Source: Breoghania sp.
Lineage (GTDB): Bacteria; Pseudomonadota; Alphaproteobacteria; Rhizobiales; Stappiaceae
Assembly (NCBI RefSeq): GCF_963674635.1
Contig: NZ_OY771475.1
Coordinates: forward strand, 3,889,001 to 3,953,000
DNA length: 64,000 nt
Direction: 5' to 3'
In this document: piece by piece, positions 57,528 through 64,000 of the stretch
How the letters are laid out: every line of letters starts with the position of its first letter
How positions within the stretch are numbered: the stretch's first letter is position 1
The notes under the pieces: generated by a model
Told to the model about the DNA's origin: nothing
The model's database searches: none
The model's input: only the letters and a program-made list of their open reading frames with translations
Program-made: the position numbers and the translations under genes

Positions 57528-58049
57528 TCAGCCGCCGAAAGCTGCGGCCAGCCGGTCGAGCTGCTGGTTGACCGGGTTGGCATTGGCCGGGCGCATGATC
57601 TGCTTGTCCGACATGCCGCCATCAAGCTGCTGCACACGCTTTTGAAGGTGCACGGAGGCCGTGATCAGCTCCTTCAGCTCCACGGGGATCTCATCCCAAC
57701 CCGGACCGCTGGTGGCGGTGGAGAGGCTTGCGAGGTTGACCTTGTTCTTTTCCTGGCCGGCCTGCGCAGCCGTCATTTCGCCTTCGTTGACCGCGCGCTG
57801 GAGCAGAAGCCAGGAGGCAAGCTGCATGAGGCGGGTCGTCAGGCGCATCGACTCGGTCGCATAGACGAGAGAGCCCGCACGGCTGAGCGTACGAGAGGCG
57901 TCGCGGCCCGGGCCATCCAGATAGGCTGCGGTCTCCTCCACCAGCGCCATGCCCTGTCGGAAGAGATCGTTGAAGGAATCGGAGCCGATCAGCCTGTTCG
58001 CGAACGAAATCGGGGCCTCGCCGGTAAAGATATCCGTATGATCCGTCAT
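57528..58049 (-). CDS. rcdA: RcdA-type ClpXP adaptor (DUF1465)
   Basis: 173 residues, three-helix-bundle family. In Caulobacter RcdA joins CpdR-primed ClpXP and links PopA and cargo such as CtrA for degradation. The conserved segments are IFTGEAPISFANRLIGSDSF, LVEETAAYLDGPGR, then SLVYATESMRLTTRLMQLAS and WLLLQRAVNEGEMT. The C-terminal 50 residues are probably flexible, as in the family. CpdR, which acts with it, is at 18802. ATG 58049. Identification by remembered family pattern; the exact orthology of DUF1465 and RcdA should hold but was not tested. Confidence 0.83.
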   Translation of the reverse strand: MTDHTDIFTGEAPISFANRLIGSDSFNDLFRQGMALVEETAAYLDGPGRDASRTLSRAGSLVYATESMRLTTRLMQLASWLLLQRAVNEGEMTAAQAGQEKNKVNLASLSTATSGPGWDEIPVELKELITASVHLQKRVQQLDGGMSDKQIMRPANANPVNQQLDRLAAAFGG

Positions 58050-58376
58050 CGCACTCTGTACTCTCTGCCGTTTTTGATCGTCGCGGCATCAACGTCTGGA
58101 GGTCTGATTGTCGAAAGCCCTGTTCTGAAAGGGGCCGACTGTGCTCCAGAAGACCTCGATCCATTTTGAGGCCCGAAATTCGAAGATGTGTCCCGATACG
58201 ATCCAGGTTGCGTCTTTCGCCCTGAACGTCGCAAAGGGTATGCCAGTTGAATTCCGGGATCACATTTCCCGAAACCGGCTGCTCATGCCGATCCGCTCCG
58301 ATATGCCCTGAAGGGTCAGCGATCGGGGGCGGATAATGGCCGCCTGCGTATGCTCAGCATAGCGTAAATGAATTGC

Positions 58377-58512
58377 AAAAAAAAAGAGCCGCAAGGGTGC
58401 GGCTCTTGAGAAGTTAACAGGGAGGCGTCAAACAGAGTGGACAGGAACCACTCAGTGTCCAGAAAATCTGGATAAGTCTGTTAATATTCCAGAATGCTTA
58501 ATGGCTGGTAAA
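58377..58512 (-). ncRNA. Candidate small RNA upstream of rcdA, with promoter and terminator
   Basis: On the minus strand, -35 TTTACC (58512-58507), 18 bp, -10 AATATT (58488-58483) predict a start near 58476. The transcript of about 100 nt has hairpin CCAGA-TTT-TCTGG (58459-58471), hairpin GAGTGG-TTCCTGT-CCACTC (58435-58453), an open stretch with CCTCCC (58425-58420) and a terminator AGAGCCGC-ACCCTT-GCGGCTCT followed by nine T (58407-58377). The layout is that of trans-acting, Hfq-type sRNAs of rhizobia with an anti-Shine-Dalgarno seed. No family name can be given by eye. It lies between rcdA and DUF1192. Confidence 0.68.
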
Positions 58513-58996
58513 CAGAACCGCCGAAAAGGGCCAAATAGGCGGATTTTAACGATAAAATGCCCAAAACTGGCACAGGTTGACGCAAAGGAGCCTGTGATGG
58601 GGCGAGCAGAATGTGGCGTTGCAACCGCTTTTGGCGCGCTCTGATACCGGCTTGAGGCCGGGTGGCGGGCTTGACATGAAAAATCTCTGGACGGGGTCCG
58701 CGCGAGCCCTTCATCGGGTGCATAACCCGCTCTTCAGCTCTTGTTAACCATGATTTCCGCAGGGTGAGTCGGTCCGTTTTGATGCCACCCCGGACGCATT
58801 GCGGCTGCGCCTGCAGCGTTGGTGCGGCGTTTGGGCCCGGTGCATGGACCCTCCAAAAAAGGGGGCAGGCACTGAAAAGGGACGGTGAGGCTTGTTGAAG
58901 GGGCGCGGGGGGCGGTCCGGCTTTGCGTTACACACCCGCCCCAGTGCCAGTCCGGGACGGGACCCATCGAGGCGACGCGTTCAGGAACGGGACGTC
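58513..58996. other. Intergenic DNA downstream of the DUF1192 gene
   Basis: No supported gene. Minus-strand frames of 60-80 codons lack family-like sequence and ribosome-binding sites. Two GTTAAC/TTAAC hexamers occur (near 58742 and within the sRNA region). Confidence 0.45.
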
Positions 58997-59191
58997 TCAG
59001 CGTGAGAAGAGCGCGTCGGCCGCGGAGCGAGTGGCTGCCTTTTGCGCCTTCGCTTCCTCAAGCCGGGCGACCTCGTCGCGCAACAGCGCGATGCGTTCCA
59101 CCAGTTCCTCCACCGAGAGGGTGGAGATGTCCTGTCCGACCAAGTGCAGCGCCGTTGCGATGCGCGGGGTATCGTCGGCGGCAAGAGCCAT
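58997..59191 (-). CDS. DUF1192 small protein
   Basis: 64 residues with the family pattern: GQDISTLSVEELVERIALLR, then DEVARLEEAKAQKAA, predicted coiled coil. Function unknown. Divergent from the quinone oxidoreductase, an arrangement repeated in many Hyphomicrobiales. ATG 59191. Confidence 0.9.
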   Translation of the reverse strand: MALAADDTPRIATALHLVGQDISTLSVEELVERIALLRDEVARLEEAKAQKAATRSAADALFSR

Positions 59192-59405
59192 GTGGTTTCT
59201 CCCGAAACGGTGACAGCGGCCATCCTATCAGACAGCGGCCATCATATCAGAAGGGAGGGGCGCTTGTCAGTTCGGGCCATGCTCGCTACATCCCTGAGAA
59301 GGCGGGATCGGATAAGACGCTGCGTCATGTCTTCATCGCCCGCGCCGCGACAGCCACCGGACATCCCTCACACCGGGTGGCCGAGAGAGAGGACACGACC
59401 AAGCC

Positions 59406-60410
59406 ATGACAGACCTGCCCACCACCATGACCGCGATTGCCATTTCCGAACCCGGTGGGCCGGAGGTGCTCAAGGCGGAAACGCGGCCCCTGCCGCAGCT
59501 GTCGGGCAGCGAGATCCTCATCAAGGTGAAGGCGGCGGGCGTGAACCGTCCCGATGTGTTCCAACGCCAGGGCGCCTATCCGCCGCCCAAGGGGGCGTCC
59601 GATCTGCCGGGGCTGGAGGTCGCGGGTGAGGTGGTCGCGCTTGGCCCCGATGCCACGCGCTACAAGCTGGGCGATGCGGTCTGTGCGCTGACGCCCGGGG
59701 GCGGATATGCGGAATTCTGCAAGGTGGAAGAGGGACATGCCCTGCCAAAGCCGCTCTGCCTGAGCTTCGCGGAAGCCGCCGCCGTACCGGAGACCTTCTT
59801 CACCGTGTGGACGAATGTCTTCGATCTGGCGGGCCTGAAGGCGGGCGAGACCTTTCTCGTCCACGGTGGCACGTCGGGCATCGGCACGACGGCGATCCAG
59901 CTTGCCAAGGCCTTTGGGGCGCGTGTCTTCACCACGGCCGGCAGCGCGGAGAAATGCGCCTTCTGCGACGCGCTCGGTGCGGATCTGGCGGTGAACTACC
60001 GCGAGAAGGAATTTGTGGAGGAAATCCAGGCGGCGACCGAAACGCACGGTGTCGACGTGATCCTCGACATGGTGGGCGGCGACTATGTGTCCCGCAACTG
60101 GAAGGTGGCGGCCATTGGCGGCCGCATCGTCCAGATCGCGACGCTCAGGGGCGTTTCGGAAAAACTGAACTTCTCGCTTTTGATGTCGAAGCGGCTGACC
60201 CATACGGGCTCCACGCTGCGCCCGCGCGACACCGCCTTCAAGGCGGCGATTGCCGCAGCCCTTGAGGCCAAGGTCTGGCCGCTGATCGAGGCGGGGGAGG
60301 TCAAGCCGGTGATGGACTCCGTCTATCCCCTTGATGAGGCCGCCAAGGCGCATGCGCGCATGGAGAGCTCCGGCCATATCGGCAAGATCGTCCTCACCAC
60401 GGATGCCTGA
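59406..60410 (+). CDS. NAD(P)H quinone oxidoreductase, zinc-independent MDR type
   Basis: 334 residues, PIG3/QorA-like medium-chain reductase. N-terminal GroES-like fold with AAGVNRPDVFQRQGAYPPPK (typical of the family; no zinc cysteine cluster), Rossmann motif VHGGTSGIGTTAIQLAKAFG and C-terminal VYPLDEAAKAHARMESSGHI. Reduces quinones or enones with NADPH. ATG 59406. Divergent from DUF1192 and 156 bp upstream of trcR on the same strand. Confidence 0.92.
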   Translation: MTDLPTTMTAIAISEPGGPEVLKAETRPLPQLSGSEILIKVKAAGVNRPDVFQRQGAYPPPKGASDLPGLEVAGEVVALGPDATRYKLGDAVCALTPGGGYAEFCKVEEGHALPKPLCLSFAEAAAVPETFFTVWTNVFDLAGLKAGETFLVHGGTSGIGTTAIQLAKAFGARVFTTAGSAEKCAFCDALGADLAVNYREKEFVEEIQAATETHGVDVILDMVGGDYVSRNWKVAAIGGRIVQIATLRGVSEKLNFSLLMSKRLTHTGSTLRPRDTAFKAAIAAALEAKVWPLIEAGEVKPVMDSVYPLDEAAKAHARMESSGHIGKIVLTTDA

Positions 60411-60566
60411 TCGGGGGGGATGATCGCCCGTGAGCAATAAGGTGAAATTGCGGGTTTGCTTCGAAAGGCCCAAGGGCTTATATTCACCGCGATTTCCCGT
60501 CAATTTGACGAATTGCGGCTTTCCCGGGATGCCTCCCGGGGGACCGGACGAGAGGAGCTTATCAAA

Positions 60567-61286
60567 ATGTCGAACACGCCTTTGATGCCCAAGGCGACCG
60601 CGGTTTGGCTGGTCGACAACACATCGTTGTCCTTCGATCAGATCGCGGCCTTCTGCAAGCTCCATCCGCTTGAAGTGAAGGCGATTGCGGACGGCGAAGC
60701 CGCGCAGGGGATCAAGGGGCTCGATCCGATCCAGACGGGTCAGCTGACCCGCGAAGAGATCGAGCGCGTTCAGAAGAGCCCCTCCGCCAGCCTGAAGCTT
60801 TCCACCCCGAAGACGCGGGTGCCGGAAGCCAAGCGCCGCGGCCCGCGCTATACGCCGGTCTCCCGCCGCCAGGATCGCCCCAACGCCATCATGTGGCTGG
60901 TGCGCAATCATCCGGAACTGAAGGACGCGCAGATCATGCGCCTCGTCGGCACCACCAAGCCGACCATCGAGGCGATCCGCGAGCGCACCCACTGGAACGC
61001 GGCCAACCTCACGCCGTCCGATCCGGTGACGCTCGGCCTGTGCAGCCAGCTTGAGCTGGATCTGGAAGTGGAAAAGGCCGCCCGCCTGATGCCGCCGCCG
61101 GTGGCGCAGCCGGAGGAAGAAGCCACGCTGCTCCCCGTGGAAGATACGACTTCCGAGGATGCCATGGCCGCCGCTTTCGCCAAGCCCGCGCCGAAGCAGC
61201 CGGAAGAACAGCAGTACGATGCTGCCGCCGTCTTCGCGAAGCTCACCTCGCTCAAGAAGAACGATGCGGAGGAAGACGAGGAATAA
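60567..61286 (+). CDS. trcR: TrcR, DUF1013 cell-cycle transcription regulator
   Basis: 239 residues. DUF1013 is conserved in alphaproteobacteria; in Caulobacter TrcR associates with RNA polymerase, influences CtrA-dependent cell-cycle genes and protects against antibiotics. Two helix-turn-helix-like parts are seen: TAVWLVDNTSLSFDQIAAF with CKLHPLEVKAIADGE (about 10-45), and AIMWLVRNHPELKDAQIMRL with VGTTKPTIEAIRERTHW (about 108-145). An acidic C-terminal tail (about 180-239) ends AEEDEE. ATG 60567 has GAGAGGAG upstream; the longer open frame is 5' leader. Confidence 0.9.
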   Translation: MSNTPLMPKATAVWLVDNTSLSFDQIAAFCKLHPLEVKAIADGEAAQGIKGLDPIQTGQLTREEIERVQKSPSASLKLSTPKTRVPEAKRRGPRYTPVSRRQDRPNAIMWLVRNHPELKDAQIMRLVGTTKPTIEAIRERTHWNAANLTPSDPVTLGLCSQLELDLEVEKAARLMPPPVAQPEEEATLLPVEDTTSEDAMAAAFAKPAPKQPEEQQYDAAAVFAKLTSLKKNDAEEDEE

Positions 61287-61313
61287 GCCTCGCTCTTCTC
61301 ATGGTGGAATTGG

Positions 61314-61340
61314 AAAAGGGCGCCTTGGGCGCCCTTTTTT
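61314..61340. terminator. Terminator between trcR and the OmpA-like gene
   Basis: AAAAGGGCGCC-TTG-GGCGCCCTTTTTT in the convergent gap; suited to both strands. Confidence 0.88.
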
Positions 61341-61366
61341 GTTGGCCTGGAGACGCGCGGGACGCC

Positions 61367-62398
61367 CTACCGCTCGGTGAGCTTCAATTCAATCCGGCGG
61401 TTGCGGGCGTAGGCATCATCCGTGGTGCCGTCATCGAGCGGCTGGTTTTCGCCGAACCCGGCGGCGACAAGCCGTTTGGGGTCCACGCCGCGGTCGATCA
61501 GGTAGCGCACGACGGAAATGGCGCGGGCTGCCGAAAGCTCCCAGTTGGAGCGGAAACGGCTGGCGGCAGAGACGGGGCGGGCATCCGTGTGACCGTCCAC
61601 GCGCAACACCCAGTTGATCTCTTCCGGGATTTCCGCAGACAGTTCGTTGATGGCCTGGGCCAGCTTGTCGAGTTCCGAGCGGCCAGCCACGTTGATCTCG
61701 TCGGAGCCTGAGGAGAACAGCACTTCCGACTGGAAGACGAAGCGGTCGCCGACAACGCGGATGTCTGAGCGCTGCGAGAGGATCTGGCGCAGGCGGCCGA
61801 AGAAGTCGGAGCGGTAGCGCGAAAGTTCCTGCACGCGCTGGGCCAGCGCCACGTTCAGGCGGCGGCCGAGATCGGCGATCTTGGTCTGGCTTTCGCGGTC
61901 GCGGCTTTCCGAGGCTTCCAGCGCATCTTCAAGGGCGGCGATCTGACGGCGCAGCGCCGAGATCTGCTGGTTCAGCAATTCCACTTGAGAAAGCGCGCGC
62001 GCCGACAGGCGCTTTTCGTCCGAGAGCTTGTTTTCCAGCTCCGCGATCTGGCCGCCGGCCTGGGAGGCCGCGCCCGTGCGGCTGTCCAGCATGCCCTGAA
62101 GCCGGTTGCGGTCGCTTTCGGCACTCGCCAGCGAGGACTGGAGCGATGCCAGCTGGTCCTGCAGGTCGCGGCTGTTGCCGCGTTCCAGAGCCAGCAACTG
62201 GGTCAGCTCGTTGATCTGCGAGTTCAGCCGGTTCAGCACCGTGTCGCGGCCGGAAATCTCCTGGCTCAGGAAGAACTGCGACAGCATGAAGACGACGAGC
62301 AGGAAGATGATGACGAGCAGCAACGTCGCCATGGCGTCGACGAAGCCCGGCCAGTAATTCGTGCTTCTGTCCCGTCCGCGTCCGCGCGAGATCGCCAT
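61367..62398 (-). CDS. MotB-like peptidoglycan-binding channel subunit (OmpA C-terminal domain)
   Basis: 343 residues. One membrane helix (about 22-44) starts with YWPGFVDAMATLLLVIIFLL, in which Asp21 occupies the position of the essential proton-carrying Asp of MotB/ExbD/TolR. A coiled-coil stalk follows (about 50-195, many Leu/Gln heptads), then an OmpA-like peptidoglycan-binding domain (about 215-343; VDGHTDARPV, NWELSAARAISVVRYLI, AAGFGENQPL, NRRIELKL). Translation starts 1 bp from the stop of the upstream TolQ/MotA-like gene. No flagellar, Tol or Exb genes are nearby, so this is a stand-alone proton-channel pair of unknown purpose. Confidence 0.9.
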   Translation of the reverse strand: MAISRGRGRDRSTNYWPGFVDAMATLLLVIIFLLVVFMLSQFFLSQEISGRDTVLNRLNSQINELTQLLALERGNSRDLQDQLASLQSSLASAESDRNRLQGMLDSRTGAASQAGGQIAELENKLSDEKRLSARALSQVELLNQQISALRRQIAALEDALEASESRDRESQTKIADLGRRLNVALAQRVQELSRYRSDFFGRLRQILSQRSDIRVVGDRFVFQSEVLFSSGSDEINVAGRSELDKLAQAINELSAEIPEEINWVLRVDGHTDARPVSAASRFRSNWELSAARAISVVRYLIDRGVDPKRLVAAGFGENQPLDDGTTDDAYARNRRIELKLTER

Positions 62399-62399
62399 G

Positions 62400-63410
62400 T
62401 CAGCCCCTCGGGTCGCGCAGCGCTTCGGAAAGCTGGGCGAGCAGCTGTTCGATGCGGGCCTGTTGTTCGGATTGCGTTTCCGCCCAGTCGCGCATCATGC
62501 GCTGTTCGGTGCGCACATGCTGGACGAGGCCCTGAATGCCCTCCGCCAGATTGGCCATGGCCTGCGAGGTGGCGCGACTGCCACTTGTGGCGCCGTTTTC
62601 CTGCACCGTGCGGCGCAACTGGTCGATGGCGACGCGAAGCTCGGAATAATTGGAGGAGCTTTCGCCCGCATAGGCCCCGCCCTCGTCGTCGATCTCGATC
62701 TCGGTGACGGTGGAAAGCCAGTCCTCCAGCTCGTTGTAGAAGCGGGTCTGGGCCTGTGTGGCCTGAAGCTCCAGAAAGCCCAGCAGGAGCGATCCCGTCA
62801 GGCCGAAGAGGGAGGAGGAGAAGGCCGTGCCCATGCCGCCCAGCGGGGCTGCCAGGCCGGTCTTGAGGTCTTCGAAGATCACATTGGCGTCGCCGGAGCC
62901 GACATTGAGCGACTGGATGACATCGCCCACCGCGCTCACCGTCTGCAACAGGCCCCAGAAGGTGCCGAGAAGGCCGAGAAAGACCAGAAGCCCCGTCAGG
63001 TAGCGGCCAAGCTCGCGGGCCTCGTCCAGGCGTGTGCCGATGGAATCCATCAAGGAGCGCATCACCTGCGGGGTGATGGCCATGTCGCCGATCCGATCGC
63101 CGATCAGCACCGACATCGGGGCCAGCAGCACCGGCGGGCGGCGCACCTCCAGGCCCGGATCGCCGCGGCGGAAGCCGTTGACCCAGTTGATCTCGCGAAA
63201 CAGGCGGATGACCTGCACAAAGGACAGAAGGATACCGAGCCCGCCAACCAGAATGATCACCCCGTTGAGGAACGGGTTGGAGGCGAAGGCCGTCATGATC
63301 GGCCGGTACAGAATGACGGGGATGAAGCTCACCAGCGCGAGGAAGATCAGCATCCGCCAGAGGTAGATCTGAGGACTGGAGAGCTTGTAGGGATCGAGAT
63401 CGCTTGCCAT
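62400..63410 (-). CDS. MotA/TolQ/ExbB-family proton channel protein
   Basis: 336 residues. Two N-terminal helices (about 19-38, 45-67), then the family core: LGRYLTGLLVFLGLLGTFWG (about 150) and GMGTAFSSSLFGLTGSLLLG (about 200), with a cytosolic C-terminal coil (about 245-336). Expected to surround the Asp-bearing helix of the downstream MotB-like subunit as a 5:2 ion channel. ATG 63410 (MASDLDPYKL) is clear. Upstream gene is an inositol-phosphatase. What the channel drives is unknown. Confidence 0.9.
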   Translation of the reverse strand: MASDLDPYKLSSPQIYLWRMLIFLALVSFIPVILYRPIMTAFASNPFLNGVIILVGGLGILLSFVQVIRLFREINWVNGFRRGDPGLEVRRPPVLLAPMSVLIGDRIGDMAITPQVMRSLMDSIGTRLDEARELGRYLTGLLVFLGLLGTFWGLLQTVSAVGDVIQSLNVGSGDANVIFEDLKTGLAAPLGGMGTAFSSSLFGLTGSLLLGFLELQATQAQTRFYNELEDWLSTVTEIEIDDEGGAYAGESSSNYSELRVAIDQLRRTVQENGATSGSRATSQAMANLAEGIQGLVQHVRTEQRMMRDWAETQSEQQARIEQLLAQLSEALRDPRG

Positions 63411-63526
63411 GTCGTCTGCCGGCCGGTCGTGGTTAACCTGCAGGCAGTGATACCGTGATTTCCGGGCGCATTGAAACCGGAAATCGGCATGCGTGATGGT
63501 TGGCATGCCAAATGACAGGCCCCGGG

Positions 63527-63550
63527 AAGGGCTGTCGGCGGACAGCCCTT
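63527..63550 (-). terminator. Hairpin after the inositol phosphatase
   Basis: AAGGGCTGTC-GGCG-GACAGCCCTT, without a T run. A second dyad (GGCATGC/GCATGCC) lies at 63486-63509. Confidence 0.4.
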
Positions 63551-63603
63551 GCGCCTTTACAGGCCATGCTCACGGTGGGCGGGAGCCGCAAAGCGGCGGA
63601 AAA

Positions 63604-64000
63604 TCAGGCCTGCTTGCGGGCGTTCTTGAGCTGGGCCAGCAGGTGGTGATGGATGTATTCGTTGCCCGCGACGACCGATCCGGTCTCCAGCATCTTCTCG
63701 CCGCCACTGGCGTCGGAAACGTAGCCACCGGCTTCGCGAATCATCAACAGGCCCGCCGCCATGTCCCACGGGCTGAGGTCGTGTTCCCAGAACCCGTCGA
63801 AACGGCCCGCGGCCAGCCAGGCCAGATCGAGGGCGGCGGCGCCGCAACGGCGAATGCCGGAAACCTCGCCCATGACATGGCGCAGCTCCATCAGCGCGCG
63901 GCCATGGTCGCCGCGGCCCAGATGCGGGATGCCGGTGCCAATGACGCAGTCGGTCAGCGTGGCGCGGCCCGCAACCCGCAGGCGGCGGTTGTTCATGAAG
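63604..64000 (-). CDS. Inositol monophosphatase family protein, 3'-terminal part only
   Basis: C-terminal 130 or more residues; the start lies beyond base 64000. GIRRCGAAALDLAWLAAGRFDGFWEHDLSPWDMAAGLLMI (in parts) holds the Trp-Asp metal site of IMPases, followed by REAGGYVSDASGG. Dephosphorylates inositol-1-phosphate or a related sugar phosphate; SuhB-type proteins also bind RNA polymerase. It is upstream of the MotA/MotB-like pair on the same strand with a 190-bp gap. Distinct from hisN at 16145. Confidence 0.9.
   Translation of the reverse strand, partial: FMNNRRLRVAGRATLTDCVIGTGIPHLGRGDHGRALMELRHVMGEVSGIRRCGAAALDLAWLAAGRFDGFWEHDLSPWDMAAGLLMIREAGGYVSDASGGEKMLETGSVVAGNEYIHHHLLAQLKNARKQA

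Noticed and set aside
58481..58723. 80-codon minus-strand frame
   Set aside because: Overlaps the predicted sRNA promoter; composition not protein-like.
61367..63410. Zorya defence system
   Set aside because: The MotA/MotB-like pair alone is not enough; no ZorC, ZorD or ZorE gene flanks it and the neighbours are housekeeping genes.

Overview
The window reads as chromosomal DNA of a high-GC alphaproteobacterium, most likely of the order Hyphomicrobiales (Rhizobiales); a Stappiaceae-like genus is a guess. Support comes from lineage-typical genes: CpdR, RcdA, GapR and TrcR/DUF1013, a three-gene proton transhydrogenase (pntAA-pntAB-pntB), an aa3-oxidase subunit IV, DUF1192, DUF1244, DUF1036 and paired DUF465 proteins, Cys-less L31 and L36, and an MmgR-type small RNA. 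Almost everything is single-copy core or near-core chromosome. I see no insertion sequence, prophage, plasmid origin, rRNA or CRISPR array.

Layout. 1-7.8 kb: the 3' part of a chemotaxis receptor and the glutamate synthase pair gltB-gltD. 7.8-8.9 kb: a long non-coding stretch with two sharp palindromes. 8.9-11.6 kb: a four-gene bufferin (copper-binding RiPP) operon of DUF2282 precursor, MNIO/DUF692 enzyme, DUF2063 partner and DoxX. 11.6-16.1 kb: a threonine-aldolase-like enzyme, ModD, Hsp20, a secreted basic protein and a lysophospholipase-like hydrolase. 16.1-19.8 kb: hisN, an MmgR-like sRNA, an N-formylglutamate amidohydrolase, cpdR, tRNA-Val(GAC) and rpmJ. 20-29 kb: a TPR lipoprotein-like protein, pyk, DUF1036, a DMT exporter, a second N-formylglutamate amidohydrolase, DUF1244, gapR, a DUF3445 haem protein and pepF. 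29-35 kb: an orphan sigma-54 response regulator, a YcbK-type murein peptidase with a long tail, and a UbiB/ABC1-family kinase. 35-38.6 kb: oxidase subunit IV and the transhydrogenase. 39-46.5 kb: a quinone reductase, rpsU, a MATE exporter, purEK, a diguanylate cyclase, two divergent DUF465 genes and marC behind a 4 x 16-bp tandem repeat. 46.5-57.2 kb: two acyl-CoA ligases (one is prpE), a cytoplasmic subtilase, a TauE exporter, an SDR, an ABC exporter, rpmE and a GNAT. 57.5-64 kb: rcdA, a candidate new sRNA, DUF1192, quinone oxidoreductase, trcR, a MotA/MotB-like channel pair and an inositol-phosphatase fragment.

Themes. Four regulators of the alphaproteobacterial cell cycle (cpdR, gapR, rcdA, trcR) lie in separate loci. 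Nitrogen and redox metabolism is well represented (gltBD, pnt, two N-formylglutamate hydrolases). The most interesting parts are the bufferin operon, two terminator-ended small-RNA loci, the tandem repeat before marC that shares a half-site with an inverted repeat 450 bp upstream, and three large inverted-repeat elements that all sit exactly between convergent genes. Start sites were chosen by eye from Shine-Dalgarno spacing and family starts. Several genes appear to start with GTG or TTG.
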